A stretch of DNA of 64,000 nucleotides from Sphingomonas sp. PL-96. GTDB taxonomy: Bacteria > Pseudomonadota > Alphaproteobacteria > Sphingomonadales > Sphingomonadaceae. The notes under the pieces are model-generated. The model was not told the DNA's origin and searched no databases. It saw only the letters and a list, made by a program, of their open reading frames with translations. A program made the position numbers and the translations under genes. The DNA lies in the NCBI RefSeq assembly GCF_020707215.1, contig NZ_JAJFET010000001.1:558001-622000 (forward strand). The letters are read 5' to 3'. Each line of letters opens with the position of its first letter. Within the stretch, counting starts at the first letter, position 1. Shown here in pieces: positions 35,260 to 43,912 of the stretch.

Positions 35260-36443
35260 TGGGATCGCTGCTGTTCCTTGCCCATCGCGTGCCGTTCCCG
35301 CCCGATCGCGGGGACAAGATCCGCGGGTGGCATATGCTGCGCCACCTGGCGCGCAGCCATCGCGTCCACCTCTGCGCCTTTGCCGACGACCCGCGCGACC
35401 TTCAGCTCCGCGTCGAGCTGGTGGAGGCGACCGCCAGCCGCACGATCCTGTGGCGCAGCAAGGGCCAGGCTCTCGCGGCGGCAGAGGGGCTGGCGAGCGG
35501 GCGCCCCGTGTCGCTGACTGCCTTCGACAGCCCGGCGATGCGCCGCGCGGTGACCGATGTGCTGGCCCGCGAGCCGATCGACGCCCTCTACGTCTTTTCC
35601 GGCCAGATGGCCCAATATCTACCCGCCGATGTGAACGCGTCGGTCGTCATGGACTTCGTCGACATGGATTCGGCCAAGTTCGCGCAATATGCGGCCGAGG
35701 CGAAGGGGCCGATGCGCTGGCTGATGGCCCGCGAGGCGCGGCTGCTCCAGGCGTTCGAGGCGCAGGTCGCCACCCGCGTCGACGCCAGCCTGTTCGTGAG
35801 CGAGGCGGAGGCGGCGCTGTTCCGCCAAGCTACGGGTGCCTCTAGAGTGCAGGCCATCGGCAACGGCCTCGACACTAGCTTCTACGATCCCGCGGCGTGC
35901 CCAGCGGTTGACGAAGCCGGCCCCTTGATCGTCTTCACCGGACAAATGGATTATCGCCCCAATATCGACGCGGTCGGCTGGTTCGCCCGGTCGGTGCTGC
36001 CGCAGGTTCGCGCCCGGCATCCCCAAGCGCGCTTCGCCATCGTCGGGCGAGCACCCGTTCCGGCCGTGCGCGCGCTGGAACAGGAACCCGGCGTCGTTGT
36101 GACGGGCGAGGTGGCGGACGTGCGCGGCTGGCTCGCGGCCGCGAGCGTGGTGGTTGCGCCGCTCCGCATCGCTCGCGGGGTCCAGAACAAGGTGCTGGAA
36201 GCGATGGCCATGGCGCGCCCGGTCGTCGCCTCTCCGGAAGCGGCCGAGGGCATCGATCACGGCGGCTGCCTGCGTGTCGCCGCCGATGCGGGAGCCTTCG
36301 CGGCGGAAGTGGCGACCCTGCTCGACGATCCCGAAGCAGGGCGAACCCTCGGCTCTGCGGCTCGTGCGCAGGTGCAGCGCCGCTACGCATGGGACGCGCA
36401 ACTGGCGCCGCTTTCCAACCTGCTGGCGGGGAAAACGGCATGA
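35259..36443 (+). CDS. XrtA/PEP-CTERM system glycosyltransferase (GT4-like)
   Basis: 394 residues, GT-B fold. It begins LLFLAHRVPFPPDRGDKIR, the start expected for this PEP-CTERM-locus family. The C-terminal domain holds IVFTGQMDYRPNIDA (about 225-239), PLRIARGVQNKVLEAMAM (about 303-320) and the donor-binding PVVASPEAAEG. It adds a sugar to the growing lipid-linked repeat unit. The start ATG shares a base with the FemAB stop (TGATG), and XrtA overlaps the other end. Confidence 0.9.
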   Translation: MGSLLFLAHRVPFPPDRGDKIRGWHMLRHLARSHRVHLCAFADDPRDLQLRVELVEATASRTILWRSKGQALAAAEGLASGRPVSLTAFDSPAMRRAVTDVLAREPIDALYVFSGQMAQYLPADVNASVVMDFVDMDSAKFAQYAAEAKGPMRWLMAREARLLQAFEAQVATRVDASLFVSEAEAALFRQATGASRVQAIGNGLDTSFYDPAACPAVDEAGPLIVFTGQMDYRPNIDAVGWFARSVLPQVRARHPQARFAIVGRAPVPAVRALEQEPGVVVTGEVADVRGWLAAASVVVAPLRIARGVQNKVLEAMAMARPVVASPEAAEGIDHGGCLRVAADAGAFAAEVATLLDDPEAGRTLGSAARAQVQRRYAWDAQLAPLSNLLAGKTA

Positions 36444-37966
36444 CCGTCGCGATCGCCCCGGCGCTGCGCACCCCTGCGGACACGCGCTGGCCACGCGCGC
36501 TCGCCCTGCTCGCCGCGGTCTGGGTCGGGCTGCTGCTCCTCCTGCGCCGCGACGTCGCGCACATGCTCGGCATCTGGTGGAAATCGACCACCTATAGCCA
36601 CTGCCTGTTCGTGCCGCCGATCCTCGCCTGGCTGGTGTGGCAGCGGCGCGCCGAGCTGGCCCAGCTGGTGCCGCAGGCTTGGCGGCCGGGCCTCTTGCCG
36701 GTAGCGATGGGCGGCTTCCTCTGGCTGCTCGGCGATGCCGCGGCGGTGGCGCTGTTCCGCCATGCCGGTCTGGTGACCATGCTCGCCGGCGCCGTCATCG
36801 CGCTGCTCGGGCCGAACGTCGCGCGCGGTCTCGCCTTTCCGCTGGGCTACATGGCGTTTCTGGTGCCTTTCGGCGACTTCCTGGAGGCACCGCTGCAGGC
36901 GGTCACCGTCCGCCAGACGATGGCGTTGCTCCATCTGCTCGGTGTCCCGGCAATGGTGGACGGCGTGCTTATCACCATTCCCAACGGCTATTTCGAAGTG
37001 GCGGAGGCCTGTTCGGGCACCAAGTTCGTCATCGCCATGGCCGCATATGGCGTGCTGGTGGCGAACGTCTGCTTCGTGCGCTGGCGCAGGCGGGCAGCGT
37101 TCCTCGGGATGGCGCTGGTAGTGCCGGTGCTCGCGAACGGCATACGCGCGGCGGGCACCATCTATGCGGCGCACCTGACTTCGGTGGAGGCCGCCACCGG
37201 CTTCGACCATATCGTTTATGGGTGGGTGTTCTTCGCGCTGGTGATGGCTGCAGTGATGGCGGTCGGATGGCGCTGGTTCGATCGTGACCCCGACGCACCC
37301 TGGTTCGATCCCGCAGCCTTGCGCGCACCCGTGCGCCACACGCTGCCACTGCCGCTCGCCAGCGCGCTGGTCCTCGCGATCGCGCTGGTGTTTGCCGGCT
37401 GGGGCTCGGCGATCGCGGGCCGGGCCGCGCCCTTGCGCGCGGCGGTCGCCCTTCCGCAGCCGGCGGGGTGGCGGCAGGTTCCGGCCGGTGATGCCGTTCC
37501 CTGGATCCCCAACTTCCCCGGCGCCGACCGCTTCCTGCTCGGCCATTATGCCGATGGGCAGGGGCGGCGCATCGACCTAGCCATTGCGCTTTACGCCGGC
37601 CAGCACGAGGGCAAGGAACTGGTCGGCTTCGGCCAGGGCGCCATCCGCGAGAATGACCGCTGGGTCCGCGTCGAGGACCTGCCGCCGATCGCCGGCAGCA
37701 GCGGCCTGCGCATGACCGCACCCGGCCCGGTGGAGCGCCAGACCTTTACCTGGTACCATCTGGGCGAGGTGACCACCGGCAGTGCCCGCCGCGTCAAGGC
37801 GGAGACGCTGCGGATCAAGCTGCTGGGCGGCTCGCCAATGGCGGCAGCCGTGCTGGTGTCGGCGCACGGTGGCGGCAAGGACGCCCGTGCGGCGGCGGAG
37901 GCGTTCGTCGCCGCGGCCGGACCGATCGACCGGCTCGTCGGCCAGGTGGCGGGGGGCACGCGCTGA
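36440..37966 (+). CDS. xrtA: Exosortase A fused to EpsI domain
   Basis: 508 residues. The first about 285 residues form the exosortase, with eight or so membrane helices. The catalytic triad is visible: Cys191 in EACSGTKF, Arg236 in LANGIRAAG and His257 in FDHIVYG. XrtA cleaves PEP-CTERM sorting signals of exported proteins at the inner membrane. Residues from about 310 form an EpsI-type (DUF3485) periplasmic domain, with WRQVPAG and RIDLAIALYAGQHEGKELVG. This domain is a separate gene in many genomes. The ATG overlaps the previous stop (ATGA) and the stop overlaps the next start. Confidence 0.95.
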   Translation: MTVAIAPALRTPADTRWPRALALLAAVWVGLLLLLRRDVAHMLGIWWKSTTYSHCLFVPPILAWLVWQRRAELAQLVPQAWRPGLLPVAMGGFLWLLGDAAAVALFRHAGLVTMLAGAVIALLGPNVARGLAFPLGYMAFLVPFGDFLEAPLQAVTVRQTMALLHLLGVPAMVDGVLITIPNGYFEVAEACSGTKFVIAMAAYGVLVANVCFVRWRRRAAFLGMALVVPVLANGIRAAGTIYAAHLTSVEAATGFDHIVYGWVFFALVMAAVMAVGWRWFDRDPDAPWFDPAALRAPVRHTLPLPLASALVLAIALVFAGWGSAIAGRAAPLRAAVALPQPAGWRQVPAGDAVPWIPNFPGADRFLLGHYADGQGRRIDLAIALYAGQHEGKELVGFGQGAIRENDRWVRVEDLPPIAGSSGLRMTAPGPVERQTFTWYHLGEVTTGSARRVKAETLRIKLLGGSPMAAAVLVSAHGGGKDARAAAEAFVAAAGPIDRLVGQVAGGTR

Positions 37967-39852
37967 TGTGCGGCATCGCCGGCCTCTATTATCCGGGGCT
38001 GCCCAAGCCGATCGAGCCGGCCCGGCTTGCGGCCATGACCAACGCGATCGCGCATCGCGGGCCGGACGGCTCAGGCATCTGGACCGCGCCCGGCGTTGGC
38101 CTCGGCCACCGCCGCCTCTCGATCATCGACGTGGCCGGCAGCCCACAGCCGATGGCGACGCCGGGCGACACTCACGTCGTCGTCTTCAATGGCGAGATCT
38201 ACAACTACCGCGAGATCCGGGCCGAGCTGATCGACCTCGGCGCGCGCTTCGCGACCGACGGCGATACCGAAGTGCTGCTCCACGGCTGGCGCGCCTGGGG
38301 GCCGGGGCTGCTCCCGCGGCTGAACGGCATGTTCGCCTTTGCGCTCTACGATGCCGAGACGCGCAGCCTGTTCATCGCCCGCGACCGGCTGGGTGTGAAG
38401 CCGCTCCACTATGTCGAGCTCTCGGACGGCGCGGTCGCCTTTGCCTCCGAACTCAAGGGGCTGCTCGCCCATCCGCTGGTGCGCCGCGCACCCGATCTTG
38501 GCGCCGTCGAGGATTACATGGCGCTCGGCTATGTCCCTGACGACACCAGCATCGTCGCGGGGGTGCGCAAGCTGCCCGCCGGCCATTTCCTGCTGCTGGA
38601 GCGGGGCCGCCCGGTGCCGCAGTCGGTGCAGTGGTGGGACGTCGACTTCTCCCGCCGCGCCACCGGCTCGGCTCGCGACCTGACCGCCGAGCTCGCCCAG
38701 CGGCTGGGAGAGGCGGTGCGTTCCCGCATGGTCGCCGACGTGCCGCTCGGCGCATTCCTGTCGGGCGGTGTCGACAGCTCGGCAGTGGTCGCGCTGATGG
38801 CGGAGGCGAGCCGCCAGCCGGTCAAGACCTGCACCATCGGCTTCGACGAGGTAGGCCATGACGAGCGCGCCCATGCCGATCTGGTCGCGCGCCGCTTCGC
38901 CACCCAACATCGCACGCGCACGGTCGCGCCGGACGACTTCGCGCTGATCGATACGCTGGTCCACGCGTTCGACGAGCCCTTTGCGGACGCCTCGGCGCTC
39001 GCGACCTACCAGGTCTGCGCACTGGCGCGCGAGACGGTGACGGTCGCTCTGTCCGGCGATGGCGCGGACGAGGCGTTTGCGGGGTACCGCCGCTACCGCT
39101 TCCATGCTGCCGAAGAACGCGTGCGCGGGCTGTTGCCGGCAGAGTGGCGCACCCGCCTGTTCGGAACGCTCGGCCGCGCCTATCCCAAGGCCGACTGGGC
39201 GCCGCGTCCGTTGCGTGCCAAGACCACCTTGCTCGCGCTGGCAGAGGATGGCGCCACCGCCTATGCGCGGGCGGTCGGCGTGACCGCGCCGGCAGCGCGG
39301 GATCGGCTCTACACGATGGCGATGCGACGCGGCCTCAGCGGCTATCGCGGGGAAGACCGCTATGTCGCGACCATGCGCGATGCGCCCGCGCGCGACGGGC
39401 TTGACGCCGCGCAATATGCCGACCTCAAGCACTGGCTGCCGGGCGATATCCTCACCAAGGTCGACCGCACCAGCATGGCCGTGAGCCTGGAAGCGCGCGA
39501 GCCGCTGCTCGACCATCGCCTGGTCGAATTCGCCGCCACGCTCCCGCCCGCGCTGCGGCTGCATCGCGGTGAGGGCAAGTGGCTGATGAAGAAGGCGCTC
39601 GAACCCTGGCTGCCGAAGGAGATCCTCTATCGGCCGAAGATGGGGTTCGTGACGCCGGTCAGCGCCTGGTTCCGCAACGCCCTAGCTGCCGAAGCCGCGA
39701 CGCTGGCGCGCTCGCCGGTTCTGGCCAGCTGGTTCGAGCCCGCCGCGATCGAGCGGCTCGCCGCAGACCACCGTGCGGGCCGCGCCGAACATGGCCGCAC
39801 CCTGTGGCAGCTGGTCCTGCTCGACCGGTCGATGCGGCGGCTGTTCGGCTGA
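37966..39852 (+). CDS. XrtA/PEP-CTERM system amidotransferase (asparagine synthase-like)
   Basis: 628 residues, full length for the family. Cys2 (MCGIAG) is the N-terminal glutaminase nucleophile; RGPDGSG and FNGEIYN lie in the same domain. The synthetase domain holds the PP-loop SGGVDSSA (about 265-272) and SGDGADEAFAGY (about 363-374). It transfers ammonia from glutamine to a carboxylate activated as acyl-AMP. In this locus the target may be a sugar acid of the polysaccharide rather than aspartate. It is the last gene of the rightward operon. Confidence 0.93.
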   Translation: MCGIAGLYYPGLPKPIEPARLAAMTNAIAHRGPDGSGIWTAPGVGLGHRRLSIIDVAGSPQPMATPGDTHVVVFNGEIYNYREIRAELIDLGARFATDGDTEVLLHGWRAWGPGLLPRLNGMFAFALYDAETRSLFIARDRLGVKPLHYVELSDGAVAFASELKGLLAHPLVRRAPDLGAVEDYMALGYVPDDTSIVAGVRKLPAGHFLLLERGRPVPQSVQWWDVDFSRRATGSARDLTAELAQRLGEAVRSRMVADVPLGAFLSGGVDSSAVVALMAEASRQPVKTCTIGFDEVGHDERAHADLVARRFATQHRTRTVAPDDFALIDTLVHAFDEPFADASALATYQVCALARETVTVALSGDGADEAFAGYRRYRFHAAEERVRGLLPAEWRTRLFGTLGRAYPKADWAPRPLRAKTTLLALAEDGATAYARAVGVTAPAARDRLYTMAMRRGLSGYRGEDRYVATMRDAPARDGLDAAQYADLKHWLPGDILTKVDRTSMAVSLEAREPLLDHRLVEFAATLPPALRLHRGEGKWLMKKALEPWLPKEILYRPKMGFVTPVSAWFRNALAAEAATLARSPVLASWFEPAAIERLAADHRAGRAEHGRTLWQLVLLDRSMRRLFG

Positions 39853-39857
39853 GGAGA

Positions 39858-39875
39858 GGGCGGCCGAAGCCGCCC
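39858..39875. terminator. Hairpin between the convergent amidotransferase and PEP-CTERM genes
   Basis: A perfect GGGCGGC stem with a CGAA loop and GCCGCCC partner, placed five bases after the amidotransferase stop and seven bases after the PEP-CTERM stop on the other strand. It has no long T-run. It is a likely bidirectional terminator or RNA end. Confidence 0.55.
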
Positions 39876-39882
39876 CGCCTGA

Positions 39883-40161
39883 TTACTTGGCCCGGCGCTT
39901 GCGTGCAAAGGCGAGCGCGGCCGCGCCGCCGCCCAGCAGCAGCATCGATGCGGGTTCCGGCACGGGTGCCGGCGTACCGCCGGTCGATCCGGTGCTGCCG
40001 CCGGTCGACCCGGTGTGTCCGCCGGTGGAACCGCCATAGCCGCCGCTCGATCCGCCATGCCAGCCGCTGGACCCGCCGCTTCCGCCGGTGCCGGTTGCCA
40101 GCGCCGGGGCGCTGATCGTCGCTGCTAGCAGTGCCAGGCCAAGATAGGTCGAACGCTTCAT
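39883..40161 (-). CDS. PEP-CTERM sorting-signal protein, small Gly/Ser/Thr-rich
   Basis: 92 residues. A Sec signal peptide (about 1-23, ending APALA) leads to a low-complexity segment of GGS, GGT and STGG repeats (about 24-62). The C-terminus VPEPASMLLLGGGAAALAF then RKRRAK is a textbook PEP-CTERM signal: PEP, a hydrophobic helix and a basic tail. It is the likely substrate of the XrtA encoded next door. The middle segment is short and has many potential glycosylation sites. Its function is unknown, perhaps surface matrix. A GGGGAAATTGGG sequence precedes the ATG. Confidence 0.9.
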   Translation of the reverse strand: MKRSTYLGLALLAATISAPALATGTGGSGGSSGWHGGSSGGYGGSTGGHTGSTGGSTGSTGGTPAPVPEPASMLLLGGGAAALAFARKRRAK

Positions 40162-40271
40162 CCCAATTTCCCCTGTCATAATGCGGCCAGAGGATAGGCA
40201 TGAGTCCGTGTAAGTAAACGCGCCATTAGCCCTTGTTTCGAGCCCTTGAGTCCCGGGCTGGGACTTCGGCT

Positions 40272-41270
40272 TCACGACACGTGCGTGCGCACCCATTTGT
40301 TGTAGAGTTCGAGCCAGCCGCGGCCGGGCGCGCTTTCCGGCAGATGCTTGGCGCCAAAGCCGTGGCCGCCCTTTTCATAGAGATGCACCTCCACCGGCAC
40401 CTTGGCGGCGCGTGCGGCGGCAAGCATGTCCAGGCTCTGTTCCAGCGGCACGAGCGGATCGTCGATCGCATGGGCCAGGAACAGCGGCGGGGTCTCGCGC
40501 GTGACTCGCGGCGGCGTGTTGTAGCGGCGAAGCACTTCCTCGCTGGGGTTCGGGCCCATCAGCATATTTCCCGACCGGCTGTGCAGGCCCGGCGCCGACA
40601 GGCTCGTCACCGCGTACACGAGGCCAGTGTAGTCCGGCCGCGCCGACTGGCTGTCGGCCGTGTCGACCGGTGCATAAACCCGATCCTGATGCCCGACGGT
40701 CAGCGACGCCGCCAGGTGCCCGCCCGCCGAAAAACCCAGCACGCCAAGCTTGGCGGGATCGATGCCGTAGCGGCCGGCATTGGCGCGGATCAGCCGCATG
40801 GCGCGCTGCGCATCCTGCAGAGGTACGTCGGCGCGGTTCGCCCAGCCGTCCCCCGGCAGGCGATAGCTCAGCACGAACACCGTCACGCCCAGCGGGTTGA
40901 GTACGCTCGCGACGTCGATCCCCTCATTCTCCAGCGAGACGAAGCCATAGCCACCACCCGGGATCGACAGCACCGCGCGCCCGTTTGGGCGGGCCGGGCG
41001 GTAGACGCCTACGATCGGGTCGGCGGTGCCGCGCATCCACAGCTCGGGCCGTTTGGGATCGCCGCTCATCTCGGGCTTCGGCGTCGGGAGCTTGGCCGGC
41101 GCCCCCGGCGCCTTGCCGGGCCACAGGCGGAAATGCTCGGCCGGCGGCCACGGCGTCATGCCGCTCTGGGGGACCTGTGCCTGCGCGGCCTGAGCTTGCG
41201 TGACGGGGCCGGCGGCGGCGACCGGCAGCGCGAGTGCGGTGCCGAGCAGCGTGCGGCGGTCGATCGTCAT
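40272..41270 (-). CDS. Alpha/beta hydrolase, probable secreted esterase
   Basis: 332 residues. The N-terminus MTIDRRTLLGTALALPVA has a Tat-like start with weak twin-Arg context (DRRTLL), so export is probable. SIPGGGYGFVSLENEG (about 98-113) is the oxyanion region of acetyl-xylan-esterase-like enzymes, LGFSAGGHLA (about 172-181) the nucleophile elbow and GGHGFG the His motif. Such enzymes remove acyl groups from sugars, and the location next to the exopolysaccharide genes is suggestive. It follows the deoxyhypusine-synthase-like gene and its terminator, so it is transcribed separately. Confidence 0.82.
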   Translation of the reverse strand: MTIDRRTLLGTALALPVAAAGPVTQAQAAQAQVPQSGMTPWPPAEHFRLWPGKAPGAPAKLPTPKPEMSGDPKRPELWMRGTADPIVGVYRPARPNGRAVLSIPGGGYGFVSLENEGIDVASVLNPLGVTVFVLSYRLPGDGWANRADVPLQDAQRAMRLIRANAGRYGIDPAKLGVLGFSAGGHLAASLTVGHQDRVYAPVDTADSQSARPDYTGLVYAVTSLSAPGLHSRSGNMLMGPNPSEEVLRRYNTPPRVTRETPPLFLAHAIDDPLVPLEQSLDMLAAARAAKVPVEVHLYEKGGHGFGAKHLPESAPGRGWLELYNKWVRTHVS

Positions 41271-41321
41271 GATGCCTCTCCCTGTTTGCAGGGCAGGGTA
41301 GCGCGGCACCGGGCAAAGAAA

Positions 41322-41351
41322 AACCCGCCCGGGCAGGTGCCCGGGCGGGTT
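41322..41351 (-). terminator. Rho-independent terminator of the deoxyhypusine-synthase-like gene
   Basis: A perfect 14-base inverted repeat (AACCCGCCCGGGCA paired with TGCCCGGGCGGGTT) is followed on the minus strand by TTTTCTTT. It lies 22 bases after the stop of the gene at 41374. Confidence 0.85.
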
Positions 41352-41373
41352 CATCAGATCGTGAGGCGAAGGC

Positions 41374-42432
41374 TTACTTGCCGCCGAACAGCTTGGCCCA
41401 ACCGCGCTTTGCACGGTTCTTCCAGTGACCGCGGTGATAGGCGTCGGATGCCAGCAGCGGCATGACCGAGCCCGCTTCCGCGAACACCATCTGTTCGATG
41501 CCGGTGTTCACCTTACCCCAGCTCGCCGCTTCCTGCAGCGTCGAGGACGAGCAGGCGCCGTCGCGCACGTCGGCAACGGTGATCTGCACCGCGTACTTGT
41601 GCACCTCGACGTCCTCATGGCCCAGGATCTCGGCGCAGACGACCGTGTCCTGGATGAAGTTCTTGGGCACGCCGCCACCGATCATGAGCAGGCCGGTGGA
41701 GCCGGCCGCGATCTTGATCTCGGTCAGCTCGCGGAAGTCCGCGATCGAGTCGATGGTCAGGTAGGGCTTGCCCGCCTTCATCGCGTCGACCTGGTGCTTC
41801 ACCAGGCCAAAGCCAGCCGAGGAGTCCGTGAACGCCGGGCAGAAGATCGGCACGTCATGCTCGTAGGCGAGCTTGACGAGGCTGTTCTCCTTCTTGCCGT
41901 GCTCCATGAGATACTTGCCCATCTCACGGATGAACGCACGGCTCGAATAGGCCTTGGGCTCCAGCGTCTCGGCGATCTCGAAGATCGTGTGGTCGACGTG
42001 CTGAAGCTCTTCCTCGTCGATGTAGGTGTCGTAGATGCGGTCGATGTAGAGCGAACGCAGCGTGTCGTCGTCGGGGATCTCTAGCGCCTGATAGTGCTTG
42101 TGACCCAGGCCCTCGAAGAAATCCATGTCGACGATGGTGGCGCCGGTGGCGACGATGCCGTCGACCATGTTGTTGCGCACCAGCTCGGCATAGAGGTCCA
42201 TGCAGCCGGCGGCCGAAGTCGAACCCGCGATCACCAGGAAGATCGAGCAGTTCGGGTCTTCCAGCATCTGGTTGTAGATGCCGGTCGCGCGCGCCAGGTC
42301 GCGGCTGGTGAAGCTCATCTTCTTCATCGAATCGATGATCGGACGGGCGTCGAAGCTCTTGATGTCGATATGCTCGACGACGGACGAGAGCAGCTCAGCC
42401 TTGCGGTTGTCGTTGGTCATGGTGTCGGTCAT
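41374..42432 (-). CDS. Deoxyhypusine synthase-like polyamine enzyme
   Basis: 352 residues. It belongs to the bacterial branch of the deoxyhypusine synthase family, which uses NAD and a polyamine aminobutyl donor. SIFLVIAGSTSAAG (about 59-72) and LLMIGGGVPKNF (about 254-265) are NAD-site segments, and EAASWGK (about 305-311) carries the Lys that forms the covalent imine. Bacteria lack eIF5A; homologues make sym-homospermidine or guanidino analogues instead. The upstream amino acid decarboxylase would supply putrescine. The first Met was kept; a second lies four codons in. Confidence 0.85.
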   Translation of the reverse strand: MTDTMTNDNRKAELLSSVVEHIDIKSFDARPIIDSMKKMSFTSRDLARATGIYNQMLEDPNCSIFLVIAGSTSAAGCMDLYAELVRNNMVDGIVATGATIVDMDFFEGLGHKHYQALEIPDDDTLRSLYIDRIYDTYIDEEELQHVDHTIFEIAETLEPKAYSSRAFIREMGKYLMEHGKKENSLVKLAYEHDVPIFCPAFTDSSAGFGLVKHQVDAMKAGKPYLTIDSIADFRELTEIKIAAGSTGLLMIGGGVPKNFIQDTVVCAEILGHEDVEVHKYAVQITVADVRDGACSSSTLQEAASWGKVNTGIEQMVFAEAGSVMPLLASDAYHRGHWKNRAKRGWAKLFGGK

Positions 42433-42487
42433 GATGTTCCCAATAGTCAGGACCGGCGTCGTTCAAGGGGACGCACGAAACCCGTCG

Positions 42488-42517
42488 GGACGGCGGAGCA
42501 CGCAGCGTCCGCCGTCC
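42488..42517 (-). terminator. Hairpin between the decarboxylase and deoxyhypusine-synthase-like genes
   Basis: A perfect 10-base stem (GGACGGCGGA with TCCGCCGTCC) around a 10-base loop lies in the 107-base gap. Only GTTT follows in the minus direction, so it may attenuate rather than end transcription from the decarboxylase gene. Confidence 0.5.
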
Positions 42518-42539
42518 ATATAGGTAGGCCTTGCGGCCG

Positions 42540-43769
42540 TTAAAGCTTGATGACGTTCGAGCGCGTTGCGCGTTCGGCCGTTTCCAGCGCGACGTAGAGC
42601 GAGTGCATCGGCTCGTCCTCAACGATCACGGTTTCTTCCGAACCAAAGCCGTTGAACCCGGTCCGCATCGCACAGCCATAGGCGCCGAGCATGCCGATCT
42701 CGACATAGTCCCCAGCCCGGATGTCCGCCGGCAGATCGAACGGACCCTTCATATGGTCCATGTCGTCGCAGGTCGGGCCATAGAAGCTGAAGCCGACGTC
42801 CTTGGCGTCCGACTCCGGCTCGCGCAGCAGCTGCACCGGAAAACGCCAGCCGATGTGCGCCGCATCGAACAACGCGCCATAGGCACCGTCGTTGATGTAG
42901 AGCTCGGCCCCGCGACGCTTCTCCACGCGCACCAGCAGCGAGCTGTACTCGGCGCACAGCGCACGGCCCGGCTCGGCCCAGAGTTCGGCCGAATAGGACA
43001 CCGGCAGGCTTTCGAACGCGCGGTGGATCGTCTCGAAATAGCGCTCCAGCGGCGGCGGCTCCATGCCCGGGTAGGTCGACGGAAAGCCGCCGCCCACGTC
43101 GATCACGTCCACCGTCACGGCAGCTTCCACGATGGCGGCGCGCACGCGCTCCATCGCATTGGCATAGGCTTCCGGGCTCATCGCCTGGCTGCCGACATGG
43201 AAGCAGATGCCGAGCGCATCGGCCGCCTGGCGCGCTGCGAACAGCAGGTCCTTCGCCTCATGCGGCGCCGCGCCGAACTTCGACGCCAGGCTCAGCTTCG
43301 AGTGATCCGACGACACGCGCAGCCGGACGCACAGCGTCAGGTCCTGGGCCTCGCGGGTCGCACGCACGATCTTGTCCAGCTCCTCGGTCGTGTCGAGCGA
43401 GAACACGCGCACGCCGTGGGTGAAATACGCCTCCGCGATCGCTTCCTCGGCCTTGACCGGGTGCATGAAGCACAGGGTCGCTTCCGGAAGCGTGCGCGCG
43501 ACGAGCCGCACCTCTGCGATCGAGGCGACGTCGAAATGCGTGATGCCGCTGTCCCACAGGATCTGCAGCAGATCCGGCGAGGGGTTCGCCTTCACCGCAT
43601 ACATCGACCGGCCCGGAAACTTCTCGACGAAGAATCGGGCAGCCCGACGCGCGGCGTGCGGACGGACAAGCGTTACCGGCTGAACCGGCGCACGCTGGGC
43701 GATGTCGGCGCCACGAGTGGCGTTCGAGTGGGCGGTTGCTAGCCCCAGCGCGCTATGGTGTTCGGCCAA
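42540..43769 (-). CDS. Ornithine (or lysine) decarboxylase, type III PLP-dependent
   Basis: 409 residues, alanine-racemase-fold decarboxylase like eukaryotic ODC. MYAVKANPSPDLL (about 59-71) contains the PLP Lys, IDVGGGFPSTYPG (about 210-222) the phosphate loop, WAEPGRALCAEYS (about 254-266) and YGPTCDDMDHM (about 317-327) the catalytic Cys-Asp segment shared with ODC. It makes putrescine and perhaps cadaverine. I chose the TTG at 43769 because a GGAGG lies nine bases upstream and the protein then has the family length. The deoxyhypusine-synthase-like gene is directly downstream. Confidence 0.87.
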   Translation of the reverse strand: MAEHHSALGLATAHSNATRGADIAQRAPVQPVTLVRPHAARRAARFFVEKFPGRSMYAVKANPSPDLLQILWDSGITHFDVASIAEVRLVARTLPEATLCFMHPVKAEEAIAEAYFTHGVRVFSLDTTEELDKIVRATREAQDLTLCVRLRVSSDHSKLSLASKFGAAPHEAKDLLFAARQAADALGICFHVGSQAMSPEAYANAMERVRAAIVEAAVTVDVIDVGGGFPSTYPGMEPPPLERYFETIHRAFESLPVSYSAELWAEPGRALCAEYSSLLVRVEKRRGAELYINDGAYGALFDAAHIGWRFPVQLLREPESDAKDVGFSFYGPTCDDMDHMKGPFDLPADIRAGDYVEIGMLGAYGCAMRTGFNGFGSEETVIVEDEPMHSLYVALETAERATRSNVIKL

Positions 43770-43912
43770 TTCAAGGGACCTCCAGGGGTAAGTTCGACAC
43801 AAGGGCTGCCTTGCGGTTGGAAGTCCCATGGGGCAGCGGATGGCGCACATAGGGTCGGCGAACCGGCGTGTAAAGCGCCTGACTCGCATCACCCCCGTTG
43901 CGGAGACGAAAT

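Noticed and set aside
41374..42432. Hypusine modification of eIF5A in this organism
   Set aside because: Bacteria lack eIF5A; the bacterial branch of the family makes polyamines, and the neighbouring decarboxylase fits that.
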